64,000 nt of DNA from Cerrena zonata (GCA_038087015.1 JASBNA010000010.1:558001-622000); one strand, 5' to 3'; shown: positions 23,401-36,551, numbered from the stretch's first letter. Numbers and translations: made by a program. The notes: generated from the letters alone by a model not told the origin.

Positions 23401-24330
23401 GAAATGTAAGACGGTTTATACAGATGGGAAAGCGTGTTGGTTCTAACGAGAGTGACGAAGCTGTAAATGCAGAAATATAAGTTGCACTAGCAGACGCACC
23501 TTGACACCCTCATCTCTATCCCTTTGAGAGCTAACTCTCTCATAGACTCTTATATTCCTCTAGGTGATGTTCAGGAAATTCGGATTGCACAGAGATCAAC
23601 GGCGAGTGGACAGGTGTAAGATGGGCTCAAGTCTATCGAGATCGACCTCGTAGTATGGTCCGGTCGGACATGGTTTAGATGTAGTGTACTACCATCGAGG
23701 GCCGTGTTATTGGTGTTGCGAGAGAGCTGTATGGCAAGATAAAATATTCAAAGTCTGGTATGGAAGAGTGAGAGAAAGATTGACAAGCAAGACGCCGTGC
23801 CTTGAACCTTCCTCCTTCCCACCTTCTTTCCATCCTCATACCCTCTGGTCACTTGCCCGGCCATCGTTCCTCGTTCTAGATACTAAGATAGCAGGCTCAA
23901 GCAACCTAAGAGTTGCTTATCTCGAACTTATTAACGGGAACTATTCTCGGAATCTTCTAAGCTGTAAGGTCGGAATTTGCATCGCTCCCAGATGAACCTT
24001 GCTTGCAGGATGATTTTGCCCAAGAGCGGTCTCTTCTCGATAAATAAACTATTTAGTTGACGTCACAGCTTTACCATCCAGTGTAAGCCAAGACAGCAGG
24101 AATTTCCTACCTCCGACTTATCTCTTTCCACCGACTATTCGAACCATCGTACCCACACCATGGGTGACAAGTGTCTCCTATCGATATCAAACTTCAAGAG
24201 ACCACTGGATACTTCTAGTCTTCAAGATAACATACACCATCGGTGAAGTTCCAGTTCTAAAGTCATGTATCAAGAAACCCGTGATCGTGACCCATCGGAG
24301 AGCTATGCTCGTAAGTTGGTCTACAATCGC
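23401..24330. other. No gene recognised
   Basis: About 0.9 kb without supported coding sequence, lying where the promoter and N-terminal half of the third LRR-like copy would be expected. Confidence 0.35.
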
Positions 24331-24335
24331 CGACG

Positions 24336-24850
24336 ATGACATCTTCATGGAACATATCGTTTGGTCCAGGAACTTCGAGGGTACGTAGGTTTGATGCTCT
24401 CAGCATCCACCCGACTCCCAAGGGGTTAGTGGTTAAGGGTTTTATCGATGAACCCGAACTCTCTAAGCTTCGTGCTTTGGACTCTTTAGCATCAGTCTGG
24501 ATATGCCTTCCCATCTGGGATCCAAGCTCTATCCGCGAGGCCGTCAAATGGATAGCTTCGAACCTTCCCCTCTCTTCGGTCAAGATGCTTTCCGTCGGAG
24601 ACACAGCAGTCGGTAGCATGCCGTACCCAGTGTTGACATCGTTTCTAATGTGCATGCCCGCATTGAAAGTGCTGCACTGGGTCGAAACTAAACTCAATAT
24701 GCCATCAGATCATTGTATCTAGAACGCGACCATCTTTTTCCGGCTCACCAAAGCTATCCAAACTAGATATCATCTTATATCTTGCCCAACGACATATCGA
24801 TGGAAACCTATGTTACCGAAACCTCCGTGGTTGTTGGTCGCTTGCACAGA
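24336..24850 (+). pseudogene. C-terminal fragment of an F-box-family LRR-like gene
   Basis: Encodes ALSIHPTPKGLVVKGFIDEP, LPLSSVKMLSVGD, LTSFLMCMPALKVLHWVETK and LNMPSD, aligning with the last half of the proteins at 9861 and 18509. It stops at TAG (24720-24722) where paralogues continue. Recognisable homology resumes in another frame (RHIDGNLCYRNLRGCWSLA, about 24790-24850). The N-terminal half, promoter block and 5'-UTR intron are absent. Confidence 0.65.
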
Positions 24851-25346
24851 CTGCGATCTGATCGTTTGGAAGCTGTATTTGAAACGAGGGGATAAGTGGA
24901 AACCGACATAGATACAATTTGACTGATTATTACTCTTGTCGCATAACTTATAGTGGTTATCGGCGGAAAACCCTGGTAAATGTTGTTATCATTGACATAT
25001 ATGATAGTCTTAGTTCGAATGTATAGCAACTTGATAGAAGCGCAAAGTACGGAATGTTCTCCTTCGATATGTTGTACCGTCGTAACAGCTATGACTCACG
25101 GTATGGATGGCCGGTATTTGGGCTCCATATGCTAAAAGAGGCCGACTGACGTACATAGTGCTGTTACTAGGATTCTGTATTCAAGTTGGTCGGTTCGATG
25201 TTGAGCGAAGTGCAAAAAGAGCTAATATTATAGTGGAAAATCTGCTTCCCAAGGGAGATATATTATTCCAATGATGCAAATGATATAAAGCACCAAAATC
25301 CCTTTGTGAAAAACTAATACATGGCAAGGGAAAACCTGCAAAATAT

Positions 25347-27981
25347 CTAGATGTCCTCATATCGAGGTGGCGCAGTAGCCGGTAGTGATTCCTCCGCGAG
25401 GCTAGCCAATGCTTGATGATTCATCATTTCTGTCGTCGAGTCTTGCCTAGTACCGCTGTTTTCTGCCGGTCGGGTATGAGGTGATGTAGACAGACATGCG
25501 ACTCCAGGTGAAGACGAGGGTTGTGAGTTGGATCGTGAGGCTGCAGAGCTAGGTTGTCTGTCTGCATTTTGTACCTTCGAGGAATGGAAATGTTCTAGAA
25601 TAGATGTGCCTCAGAGCGCGAAATCATATTGAGAGGGAGAATGTACCCGCACCTATTATCGGGAATGGAGGAGGGGATGGAGGAGGAAACGGATTAATGT
25701 ATTGCAACAGTTGACTCGATACCCTTCCGGCATATTCTCCTAAAGGCTCGGGTCCATGGAAAAGGGCCTTGGTTAAGGCCGCAGACCGACGGTTATGTAG
25801 ATGCATGAAGAGTATTCCGATAACGAGGATGAGAGCCAAGGATCCGCCCACAGCTCCTCCAATTGCCCCGAACGAAGTTTTGCGGGAGGTTGAAGACTGT
25901 TGTTGTGAAGTAGGGCTAGGGGAGATATTAGAGGAAGTGTTGTTGGTGTCAGTGGTGTTCCTAATTTTGCCTGTGTCAAATCGATCTGCTAATAGTTTTC
26001 GACAAAAGAACTAACGCTGCAAAGCTAATTGAAGAACTAAGAACATCCATCGCAGCCAATTGACCCGAGGGAAGCATTGTAGGAGCCGGAGGGCCAACCC
26101 AGGTATAGGTATACAAATTGGTACCTGGATATCTGGCAAGATTCAGGATGGCATTATGCTGTCACTGTGTTTAGTGAATACCAAAGTAACGATAGGGCAT
26201 TAGCCTGACCTGAACGGTCAAAAATTTTTCGATGAGGATTGCTATCTCTGATGTCTTCTCGGAGCGAGACCAATGTTCGTGAAGTGCACGTATAAGCATC
26301 GCTAGAAAGATATCATGTATTTACAAAAGTGAAGGCAATTTGGAGAACAATGTTAAATACCTTTAAACGAATGTCCGATATCATCTTTCCACTCGTTTGA
26401 ACGACCTATTAATGGTAATCAATATTAGTATTGTTTAATCAATGCTTCCCGGTCATATCATCATACTCTCTGTAATCACGCCGTTGACGTTCGTCCACAA
26501 TGATGACTTCTTCATCGAGTCTAAGGCAATTTGGTCCGCTCTATAGGTGGTGATATTAAGACTGGCACCCATTTTGGGGACGAGGAAGTACCTTGACGTA
26601 CAACTGGGTCAGCGCAGAGTCATTGGTTGTATTGGCAAACACGCTAATGCCTTCGAGGTATAGTCCAGTATCGTATGTAAAGGCCCAATCGTTCTGTGTC
26701 TGACATTGTTGGATATCGTAGTTGTCCATGATACACCCTCGGGAGACATTATACAAATGAGATTGGATAAACGTATATGAGAGGCGGGCGGAATCTTGAT
26801 AAGTCTGGTTGCCGGTTATCTCATATAGATAGGCAGATAGTCTAAGATCTGAGTGAGCATGATTAACTCAAAGCATACCGAATAGCCTGTACGCACGCCA
26901 TATATGCCCTACATAGAACGGTGCATGTAAGTATTGAACCAGTGTAGTGTATGAGGATTTATGCATACCCTTGTGTCGATGCAATAACAGCGAGACTCCC
27001 TATTTTCTCATCTTCATGGTACTGTAGAGAATCTGACATTAGTAAGTTTGAGTAGGTACAATTCTAGAATGAGATAATTACAACAAAAACACCCCCAGCG
27101 ACCGATGCTTGATATTAAGGTAAATATTGCGCCATTTTCTAAATTGAAGTTTCTCGTATACTCACCACCGTTACATTGCGAAGGGAACGTAACATTTTTC
27201 AACGGATGAGAGCCATTTTCAGCATCTTGGATAGTAATCATCCAAGGAGTGTATTGTTCCCAGATAGTTTTGGCATCAAGAAGGAAGAGGTTATCACTAT
27301 ATGCACGATAGGAATAGATCTCAGTAAGTCCCCACATCCTAAAAACAGATGCCCAATCCAACAACTTCAGTGTTTGTGAATTTACTAACGCTGTATCACC
27401 TTACAAATTATCAGCGCTTATTATCTAGTTGGGTATTGTTTGGATCAGCTCTAGGAAATAATTTCTGGAAAATTGTAACATACGGTTTGCCTGGGATATT
27501 GAAAGAGTAAGAATGTGACGAGGTTGAAATCAATGTATCTCATAACTTACGATAGAGGGATAAGCTTGGGCCTGACTCGTGATATGTGTTCACTTATTGC
27601 ATCATAATTATCTCTGCCAGAGACGATACGATCAAAGATGGCTATGGCCGAAACTAAATTGGCATTTTCATCTAAGGACATATCTACACAAGTGACTAAT
27701 GTCAGAATCAACCATAAGTTAATAAGTTGGGAGGACATAACATACTGATCAAGCCTTGGGTTTCATCATAGCTGGTATTGACCGCCTCAAGTGCGCCTTG
27801 AAACAAATGAATTCTCTGGTCAAGACTCAAGGGAGATGAGGTATTCTATCGCGGCAGTTAGAGTAAAAAATTGTCTATGATAGACTGACATTACCCATTG
27901 AGACGGCACAGAATAGTCCTGTGCAAACAAGGGTACAAACCATAGCACCAAGAGAGCAAACACAAGTCGCATGAGAGTCAT
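25347..27981 (-). CDS. GH76-like membrane protein, copy C
   Basis: Start ATG at 27981 (signal peptide LMRLVFALLVLWFVPLFAQD, then YSVPSQW), read leftwards through a dozen or more short exons to TAG at 25347. Ectodomain blocks: LSLDQRIHLFQGALEAVN, DENANLVSAIAIFDRIVSG, MWGLTEIYSYRAYSDNLFL, NGSHPLKNVTFPSQCNGG and YDTGLYLEGISVFANTTND. A Ser/Thr/Gln-rich linker, a transmembrane helix (GGAVGGSLALILVIGILFM, about 25795-25860) and HLHNRRS follow. The tail has NPFPPPSPPPFPIIG, a Ser-rich stretch and a terminal PPRYEDI. No frame break was found. It diverges clearly from copies A/B but shares intron positions. Probably a plasma-membrane or wall-facing protein; enzymatic activity is uncertain because the GH76 Asp-Asp pair is not evident. 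Confidence 0.8.
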
Positions 27982-28541
27982 AGTGAGGTGGGAGATTCTG
28001 TAATGCCTCTGTGCTCTTCCCTAGTATTAACTATTGTAAATTTTGGAAATAGGATGCACACCAATATGGCTATGTGATGGAATTCTACCGCTACGATGAA
28101 GTCTGACAGATTGATATTGAGATATTTGATGACCTGCTGATATAAATGAAATGTTGCGAAGACAGTCTGTCAACCATCTGATACTTAGGCGGTTGATCAT
28201 GATAGAAGTCGAGATGGACAATATCGTCTTGCACTCGCCCTCTGAATTAGACCACACGTTTAATCAGTCATATAATATCAATGGTATTCCTAGACGTACA
28301 TTGCAGGGAATCGGGATGCTAACTGGACATTAGTCATGATCCTTTCGGACCGCTACACGGCTTTCAGATGGTCAATTGATGCCTGGAGAGCTTGAATCTA
28401 GAAATCGAGCTTTGTTAGAATTCATAAACTATCCGGGTTTGTATAGATGTTTAATGTCAACGAGACGAGGAGCACCTTTTAGTTTTACTCATTATTTCGA
28501 AAGTGTCCGCGAAAGTGTCATGCAAGATGTCAAAATCAAAG

Positions 28542-30704
28542 TCAAGTATCCGAGGATGTTATTTGACGAGCCTGACTTCGATAACGGTGGTGGAAAGGGT
28601 TCAATGAAATCGGGTTATATTCCTGTGTTGCTGCTTGATACAGGAGCCTCTTTTGGAAGAGAAAAATATCAATGAGATGGTTCGCACCAGATTTTCTAGC
28701 CTGGTCACAGTGATATAGAATAATGTAGACCATGATCGCACACAGGACAAGCCCAAGAACCCCACCAATAGTCCCTCTGACAATTCGGCCTAGTGGAGGA
28801 CCCAATTTGGGTAAGGGACTTATTCCGGGTGTTGGAGCAGTTGTGTGTACGAGTTCATCAGTAAACCCGATGACCGAGTTGAATACATCGATAGCTGCCA
28901 ATCGGTCCCTTAGTAGGATCGAACGAATTGGTGATCCCGTCCAAGTTGAGCTATACCAATTCGTGTTAGAATACTTCGCGAGGTTCAAAAGAGCGTTGTA
29001 CTGTGGATGCCGTTTCAGTAAAAACACCAATCATGTACAAATCAAGGTAGTACTTGTATAATGAGAAATCCTTCAACCAGATTGGCAGTATTGGAATAGC
29101 GTCGGCTTCGAGCCCAATGTTCGTACATGGCACGGATGAGCATACCTAGGCCGTTCGAGGGTTCATTTTATATATCCGTTTGCCCTTTGCCTTCGAACGT
29201 ATGACCTATGTCACGTTCCAACACATCCGAGCGGCCTACATAGATCTGAGCTTCATTGAAGAAACGTGATTTAGCTGTCATCATACTCTCGGAGATTGTA
29301 CCAGTCTCATAGGTCCAAAACGGTGTCACCATTGAGGTTCTCGCGATCTGATCGGTGCTGAAAGGAGATCTCGTGAGTATCAGAGCATAGACGGAAGTTG
29401 AGAGTCTTACAGTCCAATCGAAGTTATATTATTTGGTTTCGTTAGCACGAACACTGGGGCCTTCCAAATATGAACCTGTATCATACGTGAATGACCACGG
29501 GTTGGCTTGACATTGCCGAAGATCGAAACTATCGGCGATACAGCCACTGGTGATGTTGTAGAGATGTGATCAGACAAATGAATGTGCAAGCACAGCTGAG
29601 TCGTGGTAAGTTTGATTGTTGGTTATTTCATATAGGTATGCGGATAGCCTGAAGCCTGTGTTAGTAGTCTATGCCTCAAAAGTTGATTGGCTGTACGTCA
29701 CATAGGCCCTTGAATAGTGAGTGAGAAGTCATCAAAAGGCGATAGAAAGTACAGCCTACCCTTGTGCTGAAGCAATTATTCCAAGATTGCTTCTATCGTT
29801 GTTGCTAAAAGCCTTTCACGTTTGAATGTTAGGTCAACCTCGATCATTTGAAAATATACAAGCAATTACCCAAAATACTCCTCCGGCAACTGAAGCTGTA
29901 CCGTACAATGAGTATGGTAGATACTCTCAATGAGGTAGAACAAGACTTACCACCGTTACAAGAAGATGTAAATGTTCCGCTTTTTAGAGGATGAGAACCG
30001 TTTGCAGCGTTGGCATCGGTGATCACCCATGGAGTAGCCTCATTCCAAATTGATACAGTGTCGTCAAGAAAGGAGCGTTCCCGGTTCACGCGGTAGCAGT
30101 ATATTGCAGCAAGTCCCCATTCCCTAGAGTTATGAACGTAAATATACAGGTCGTTATTACCCCGCTCGTAGAAGGTAGCTTCCCCATATCTATACAAGAT
30201 AGACAAAAGGGCTTCAGTTTGTAAGTTAAACGGTTTCGTTGTGAAGATCACACACCAATGGTCTAGACAAGAAGTGTCAACCATATTGCATGAATATAAC
30301 GAACGAAATGCTCACGGAGCTGGGATTAGACTGGCTAGTGCTCGAGCGAAATGATCCATCGTCACATTACAGTTTGTCTCCGCTATGGATATCAAATCAT
30401 GAAGGGCCATGGCCGAGATTAAGTTTACATTCTGTTCAGAGGTAATCGAACGTCAGAGTGAGCCACCGCTGGTGCATCACAACATAAATCTACCTTATAG
30501 TTGACCGGTCGTATCGTTGTAACTAGAGTCGAGGGAAGGTAAAAATTACTTGTGCCAACTGTACCCCCTCGATACGACTCGGAGTCGACAATGTATTCTG
30601 TTTGGACACAATTGTAATTTGTTAGCGCCACCGATGATATATGTCAAATGAAACTTACAATCCATTGATCCGGCATTGAGTGAAAACGCAAAAATGAGAA
30701 GCAT
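28542..30704 (-). pseudogene. GH76-like membrane protein, copy D (multiple lesions)
   Basis: Family blocks are clear: NVNLISAMALHDLISIAETN, EWGLAAIYCYRVNRERSFLD, NGSHPLKSGTFTSSCNGG, RLAAIDVFNSVIGF and a transmembrane helix GTIGGVLGLVLCAIMVYIIL. Three lesions are visible. The first exon (from ATG 30704) keeps only PDQWI of the secretion exon, out of frame with the hydrophobic stretch. In the second exon the homologue of LDPLY reads CTC TAG. In the tail, FIEPFPPP is reached only in a different frame from the transmembrane exon, so the proline motif and any PPxY are lost. It lies head-to-tail with copy C. Confidence 0.7.
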
Positions 30705-32829
30705 AATGAGGGAGATAGCAAAAGAGTGCCGTCAATATAGTGTAGGTATCATTTCAAGCGTAGATATACTAAGTACTATAATTGAGCCTCGTAACCACGT
30801 AAACTCCAATCATGATGAAGGTGATATACATGACAGATGCCTTCCCATAAGAATACTCATCTCAGGTTTCGGATCCACACATCGTGAAATCAAGAATTGC
30901 GAGAGTTGCGGAAGGTTCATATACATTATCATGGTGCTATTAGCGAAATACTGCGTTAGCGTTAGACCAATGACGATATTTCAATGACGGCTGTTGATAT
31001 ACAAACGAATATACTAGATCTTTAACCAAGCAGCACTCAAGGCGGCCTAGAATAAGACAACATCAGAGAGGCGCTCTGCGACATGCATCGGAAGAGCAAC
31101 GAGGATGATTATCAAGGGTCAGTACATGTCAAAAGTCCCTCTCTGGAGTATTTCACTCGGGGTATCCCTGAGCCATCCCAAAGCTAAAGTTGAAACACTT
31201 CGGGAGATAATCTTGCAAGAAGTGAAATACGAGTCAGTGTCGCCAGCTTCTTGATGAACCTGTGCTGGAAGAATGAAATATCTCGTTACGTATCTCTCAG
31301 AGACTCCGCGAACGTGGTCAACGGCCGTACATGTAACATCGGTGCACGAAATGAGGTATAAGCCCACATTCGGGATACAATGACTTCTCTGGTCAACATC
31401 TGGTACAGCATGATCAAAGTCGGATGCCACCTCGCACCGATAACAAAATATTGAGGGAACACCATACTCGAGAAGTATCAGTTCGCCTTTTCAAGGAACT
31501 CCTATGAACCCCACCTATCTATAGATATGATCCGAATGACATAGAAACATGTTGGATGAAGCTTTGCAACTGGAGCGACGTACTGATGAAAAGGATTAGG
31601 AATATCGAAGACTTGAATCCCATCCATAGCATTGTCGATAAAGCATCACCGAGAGGGGCGAGAAAGCAACAACATATCATTAACAGAGGCCGATTCAAAT
31701 GGTTTCGTGGCGGGCCAAGCAGAAATGACGAGGTGTTGACCTAGAACTTCATTAGTGCAGAGAAAGGTTGAACCGCTGTCAACGTACGCTATCCTTCTCC
31801 ACTATGAGTATACATGTCCGTCCATTCCTCTGCCGCCATGCTCATCACGTTTGCGAGTCCCGAATTGTACTTCTTCGGGTCATTCACATCTGATAGATGT
31901 GGTCAGAGTTTTCAGGTTCGAGGGAGATTTCGCTTTGAGGCTTTTGAGGTTTCATGGCTCCGAGTCTAAGCAATGGTGCGTGGAGCTTGAAATATGATGA
32001 TGGTAGAGAAGCGGAGCCAATAAGGTAACAATCAGGTGCAGCGACCAGAAGCAAGTCCGTTCCCAGCACGAGATCCAATTCGTGTTCTAGCTGAAAGCGT
32101 CGGAATTTTTTCACGAACCATATTCCGAAGATATGAAGCTTGAGTCAGAGAGCTACCGAGGATAGAGGGAGATATCCATACGGGCGTTCGCGTTGAGCTC
32201 ACGGCAAAATGACTCTGCCCTTCAAGTTGGTTGCTTGGCTCTATTTGGCAATGACCTCTAAAGAATATCCATATTCGGTATATGATCGACTACGTCCGAT
32301 AGGATGTCACGGTCGCGGCGGTAGCCTGTCGGACACGATCCACTGTCGTATATTCAGGTTGTCTAATATATAGAGAGTGTAGGTATACTGTTGGGTAATA
32401 ATTTTTGGAATTATGAAAGTGTAGTTTGAATCGAAAAGTTACCATATTTTCTCTTGGAAACTCAAGCCCGGCCTCCATTTAGGCAGGATATGACGAATGT
32501 TTCTCTGCTGTGCCCGCAAATCTTTGGCATTGAGAAATATGGGCCACCTCAAATTCTGTCACAGATAAAAATGGCAATGTGGTGTCACTCCGACTTGGTG
32601 GACCCCACCGGCAGGCTGCGATGCGTTATTTCCGTTTGGACTGGCCTCCTTGTCATCTTGAGTTTTGGCTTGTGTTCGGTGAGTCGGCCAAGCGAGCTGC
32701 ATATAGACTATAATTCAGACTCAGGAGCTTTTAGTCGACAACGTAGCTGTCGCATCAGCAATCCTCCACGCGCTCAAGCTTGCGCCTATCTTTTCAATAA
32801 TACACACCCAAATTATAAGCTGCCTCTAG
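30705..32829. other. No gene supported
   Basis: About 2.1 kb. A minus frame at 31119-31430 has no recognisable domain or splice pattern. The recurring TTGGC...CATATTCGGTATATGATCGAC motif is near 32230-32290, followed by a piece (32337-32400) resembling 7868-7930 and 2318-2390. These place the stretch in the repeated intergenic family. Confidence 0.4.
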
Positions 32830-33006
32830 TTATTGATGACAACACAACTGTACCCGTTTCCGATGGATGCCTCGAGTCCTCTGCCGCGTATACAAGGACC
32901 GTCAGCTACACTCGCACAGTGGGCGATCGATCGGCTTATGTCCCACCCACGTACTATTCCGAGCACAGTCTGTCTGTTGAGAAGCTGTCAGCCTCGAGCT
33001 GGGTCC

Positions 33007-33795
33007 TATAAAAGGAGTCACATCCTGTCCACTTCGACTTTCTCTACCTCTTCTTCCCCTTCCACCTCTCTCCATTCTCCCTTCCTCTTCCTTCATTATT
33101 TTTTCCTTTCCTTTCCTTCATTCTCCCTTTACCACCACCCCTCCCCGCTCTCCCTTCCCACCTTCTTCTTTCTCATTCATTCTCCCTCCTCTCCCTTTTT
33201 CTTTCTTTATCCCTTTCTCCTTCCTTTCACTGTTCACCCTCCCCTCCATTCTCCATTCTCCTTTCGTCTTTACCTTTCTTCACTTTTTCTTCTTCCTTTT
33301 CCTTCATTATTCCTTCCCTCTCCCCGTTCTCCCCTCCCCTCCTTTTCTTCCTTCTCCTTCCTTCCTTCCCTTTCACACCTTCCCTCTTTCTTCTCACCGT
33401 TCTCCCCCCATTCTCCGTTCTCCGATATCAAGGTGCGTGTTCTTATCTATCAGGAAGGTGAGTGTTTCATTCGGAAGGTAGGTGCTTCACGCTTGGACGA
33501 ACTAACGTTATAGACCTCAATACCCTTGGATTTCAAGACACCAAGATTTCACGCTCCAAAGACACCAAGACTTCAAGCTCCAAAGACCTCAAAGCCTCAA
33601 ACCGGCCAAGTACCAAATCCCCCAGATAAAAGGTGTCAGCCCCATTTGTTCCGTATTTCAATACTGACCAACGATGTTTACCGACCTAGGTCCTGGGGAG
33701 GGCACCGCAAGAATGTGGTGTCCCGCGCCGACCTTTACGTGGTCCCCGGGATAAGTACCTTTCGTCTCGAGAAATCGAGGTGGGAGGGAAACTAA
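33007..33795 (+). other. Spliced transcription unit X, copy B
   Basis: TATAAAAG at 33007 is followed by about 390 bases of C/T-rich leader. Exon 1 ends ATATCAAG at 33432. Intron 1 is 33433-33513 (branch AACTAAC). Exon 2 is 33514-33632, with PKTPRFHA/PKTPRLQA-like repeats. Intron 2 is 33633-33689 (branch TACTGAC). Exon 3 encodes SWGGHRKNVVSRADLYVVPG to TAA at 33793. Exons 2 and 3 join in frame; the 57-nt intron 2 is also stop-free here, so retention would stay in frame. I see no ATG between the TATA and exon 2. Conservation of the TATA, both introns and the frame in diverged A and B copies argues for a real transcript, coding or not. Confidence 0.4.
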
Positions 33796-33799
33796 TGGC

Positions 33800-35350
33800 G
33801 CAAACTTCAAGATTCCGTTTGAAGTGAGTGGCTGACGGTGACGAGTTGGCACCGTTTGTGGGATTGAAGATAAGTTTGATTTCATGTCGGACTATCTCGT
33901 ATTGCGGCTGACAACACTCTGGCATAGATAAGTAGGACAGGATGTTCGACTCCTTGACGAAGAAATCAGCTATTTGTCTGCGTTGAGTCAATTTCCAACA
34001 GAATAGGTAGTCAGGTAGGCCAACCGTACTCGCGAACAGATCCTATTCCGATGTTTGTTGGTATTTGCATCACTTAAATCTTTATTTAACGAGATATATT
34101 GTTCCTGTTCCTTTCGTATACTGGTAACATTCTTTGGGTTGCCATGACTCCGAGTCTCTTGAAAAGACCACACAGCATAGGTTAAGTTCCGAAAGATACA
34201 CCTTGAGAATCTTTCTAATAGATTTTGTGCCTCTTCTGTGAGCCAAGACATTGTATCGATAGAGTATAGAATTATGCGTACCTGTATGATTGTAACATAC
34301 TCGGTAGGGTAGAGTACAGCATATATCTCCTACTTCACATCGACTCGAACTGGAAACGAGGTGTCCTTGGGATCGCGAAGATCGAATGGCCTGAGTGGGT
34401 GGGTTTGGTGGGATGTTACACGACAACGTCTAAGAAAGAGGGCGTAGCGACATAGACCGAAAGACAAGTTGAATCTCGAAGCTGAGGACAAGTCGGCGTT
34501 CCTCATATAACTTCGATCAACGAGCCATGGCAATACCATGATAAAAGATGTATAATGCAATACTCGACCATCATTGCAATGTTCGAATCAGCACGTATGC
34601 CGAGAAAACCGAGGATACCAGCCTAATCCGCGTTGCCTGATTACCAGTGTGTGACACCCAAATCCACTACATGACATAGTGAACGGGCTACAAAGTCAGC
34701 TACCACTAGAACATCAGACCCGGAATAACACACACACCAATATCCAATCTTCGTTACACACTTTTTCTTCACGTAGCTTCGAATTCAATCCTTGACGGGC
34801 CTACGCTTCAGTGTGAAAGTCGTGTTGGCAGTGTCGCGGTCATGTGCTTTTGCCAGGAAATCGTTGGCTAGGTCTGCACTCAAAGTATCAAAGATCTTGC
34901 TGTTCAAGTCGCGAAGGAGCAATGTGTTAAGAAATAAGGTGTCCAGACGCATTGAGAGAGAATGTGAAAGCAAGAAGGAATGCGGGTCGAAAGCGCCAGT
35001 CTCTCTTACTTCTACTACCTCGAAGCTCCTCACGACTTCGTCGTATCCACTCCATTAACCTCTCTTGCAATACTACAACATTGTGTTGTCGACTACAATA
35101 TTCCGCATCGCCTTCCCCAGAAGAAGACTTATAATCGGCAATAGATCGTCCATCGGAGGACCTTCCTCTGGGGTGTTTCAAGCAACCTCTAGAGTGCAAC
35201 GTCAAGCTGAAGTCTGCTCGATCCATCAAGTACCGTGCCTGCAACTCTCGAATTGAACAAGCGATGGATCAGGATTCTTGTTGACGGCGGCCAGAGCACA
35301 TTGAAAGCTTGGATAACAGGTGAGGACTGTTCGATGTGAGCACGATCTAG
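33800..35350. other. Block B left half, decayed sequence
   Basis: Counterpart of 15300-17160. Shared minus-strand fragments and the gaaagcgcc motif (near 34990) are present, but no assembled gene. Confidence 0.3.
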
Positions 35351-35352
35351 TG

Positions 35353-36246
35353 TTACTCAGCCTCCGCCCCAGAAGAAGATAATTGTTCTTCTACAGACGA
35401 TTCGTCTGTTAGACGAATCACGATCTTGCTGGAAAAGGTTACTCGACTTCCATTTGAATCGAAATCATGCGTTACCAGACGATCTTTCCATCCTTTCAAA
35501 CTCTTGAGGACTTCCGATGCAAATATTCTCTCTGAATATGTCGGCACCCAAATTGGTTGTTACCCCAGTCATGCTCGAGGTGACTCCAACTTCCGGAACC
35601 AGGGATTCAAGTGTAAGCAAACATATCCCATAGATGTCAAATGTACCTTCGCAAACGAACATGATTTCGATCCGTTATACGAGATCGTTTGTCGATTCGG
35701 CCGGGAGTTGTCCCCCGTTGGTTGAACGAATTGTGTCGTTCTATTTCCTTCGAGCCTCTGGTATTCCGGGCGAGCTCTGATGTGGTTTCTTTCAACCAAC
35801 CGTATTTTGATATGAGGCCTAGTAGGTGATCGTCCTCAAATATACCCAAGTCAGTTTCAAACATTGCCACCAATTACATGCGGTGTACTCACAAAACGTC
35901 CTTTAGATGCCACTATTACCTTCGGGGATGGATGTCAATTCAGATCTATTGTCTATCATTCGCCTGCCTTGAGTCTTTAACCAATCGGATTTCAAATGGT
36001 GAGTCCATAACCACCTACTGAAGAATTCAATCAGACCTGAGTGACCTACTTGAGGCCAGTGTACAAAAGCACACTGCTCACTGCTGTTCTTCCATTCTCT
36101 TCCAGCAAGGGAGAATGTGCACTAGGTAGGGCTTTGCCTAGAAGGTATTTCATTCCTTCGATGCCAACAGGATAGAGGACCTTAATACAAGGGTCATAGA
36201 ATAATACTTTGGTAACAAGCATCCTCAGTGGGTTTTTACTTCCCAT
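35353..36246 (-). CDS. Possible minus-strand gene Y, copy B
   Basis: Several open minus-strand stretches could be exons: one from ATG 36246 (GSKNPLRMLVTKVLFYDPCI), one at about 35700-35820 (RPEYQRLEGNRTTQFVQPTG), and a C-terminal stretch ending at 35353 (LKGWKDRLVTHDFDSNGSRV, then an acidic Ser/Glu end). The middle stretch is conserved at protein level in block A. Exon borders are not certain and no family is recognised. It may be a partly decayed gene. Confidence 0.25.
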
Positions 36247-36551
36247 TCGTCCAATGCATATTTAGCAGCAAGGGACGAGTGAGAAGTAATCCTCCTGGCT
36301 GAGGACGCATTGTAACCCTAACGATATAACACCATGCAGGAAACCGTCAATACTATGAAAATCGCAAGATTTTAGGTTATTGCTCTGGAATGAGTGGAAA
36401 ACTGACCATATTAATCCCGCACCGTCAGAAGGACTCGACTCCGCCTACCTAGGTGTGCCCTATTTGGTGTATCTGCTATCAAAAAACGGTTGAAATATGA
36501 TAGTAAAAACGACATTCCACATTTTGGCCACCGAAACAAGGAGAGCAAGAT

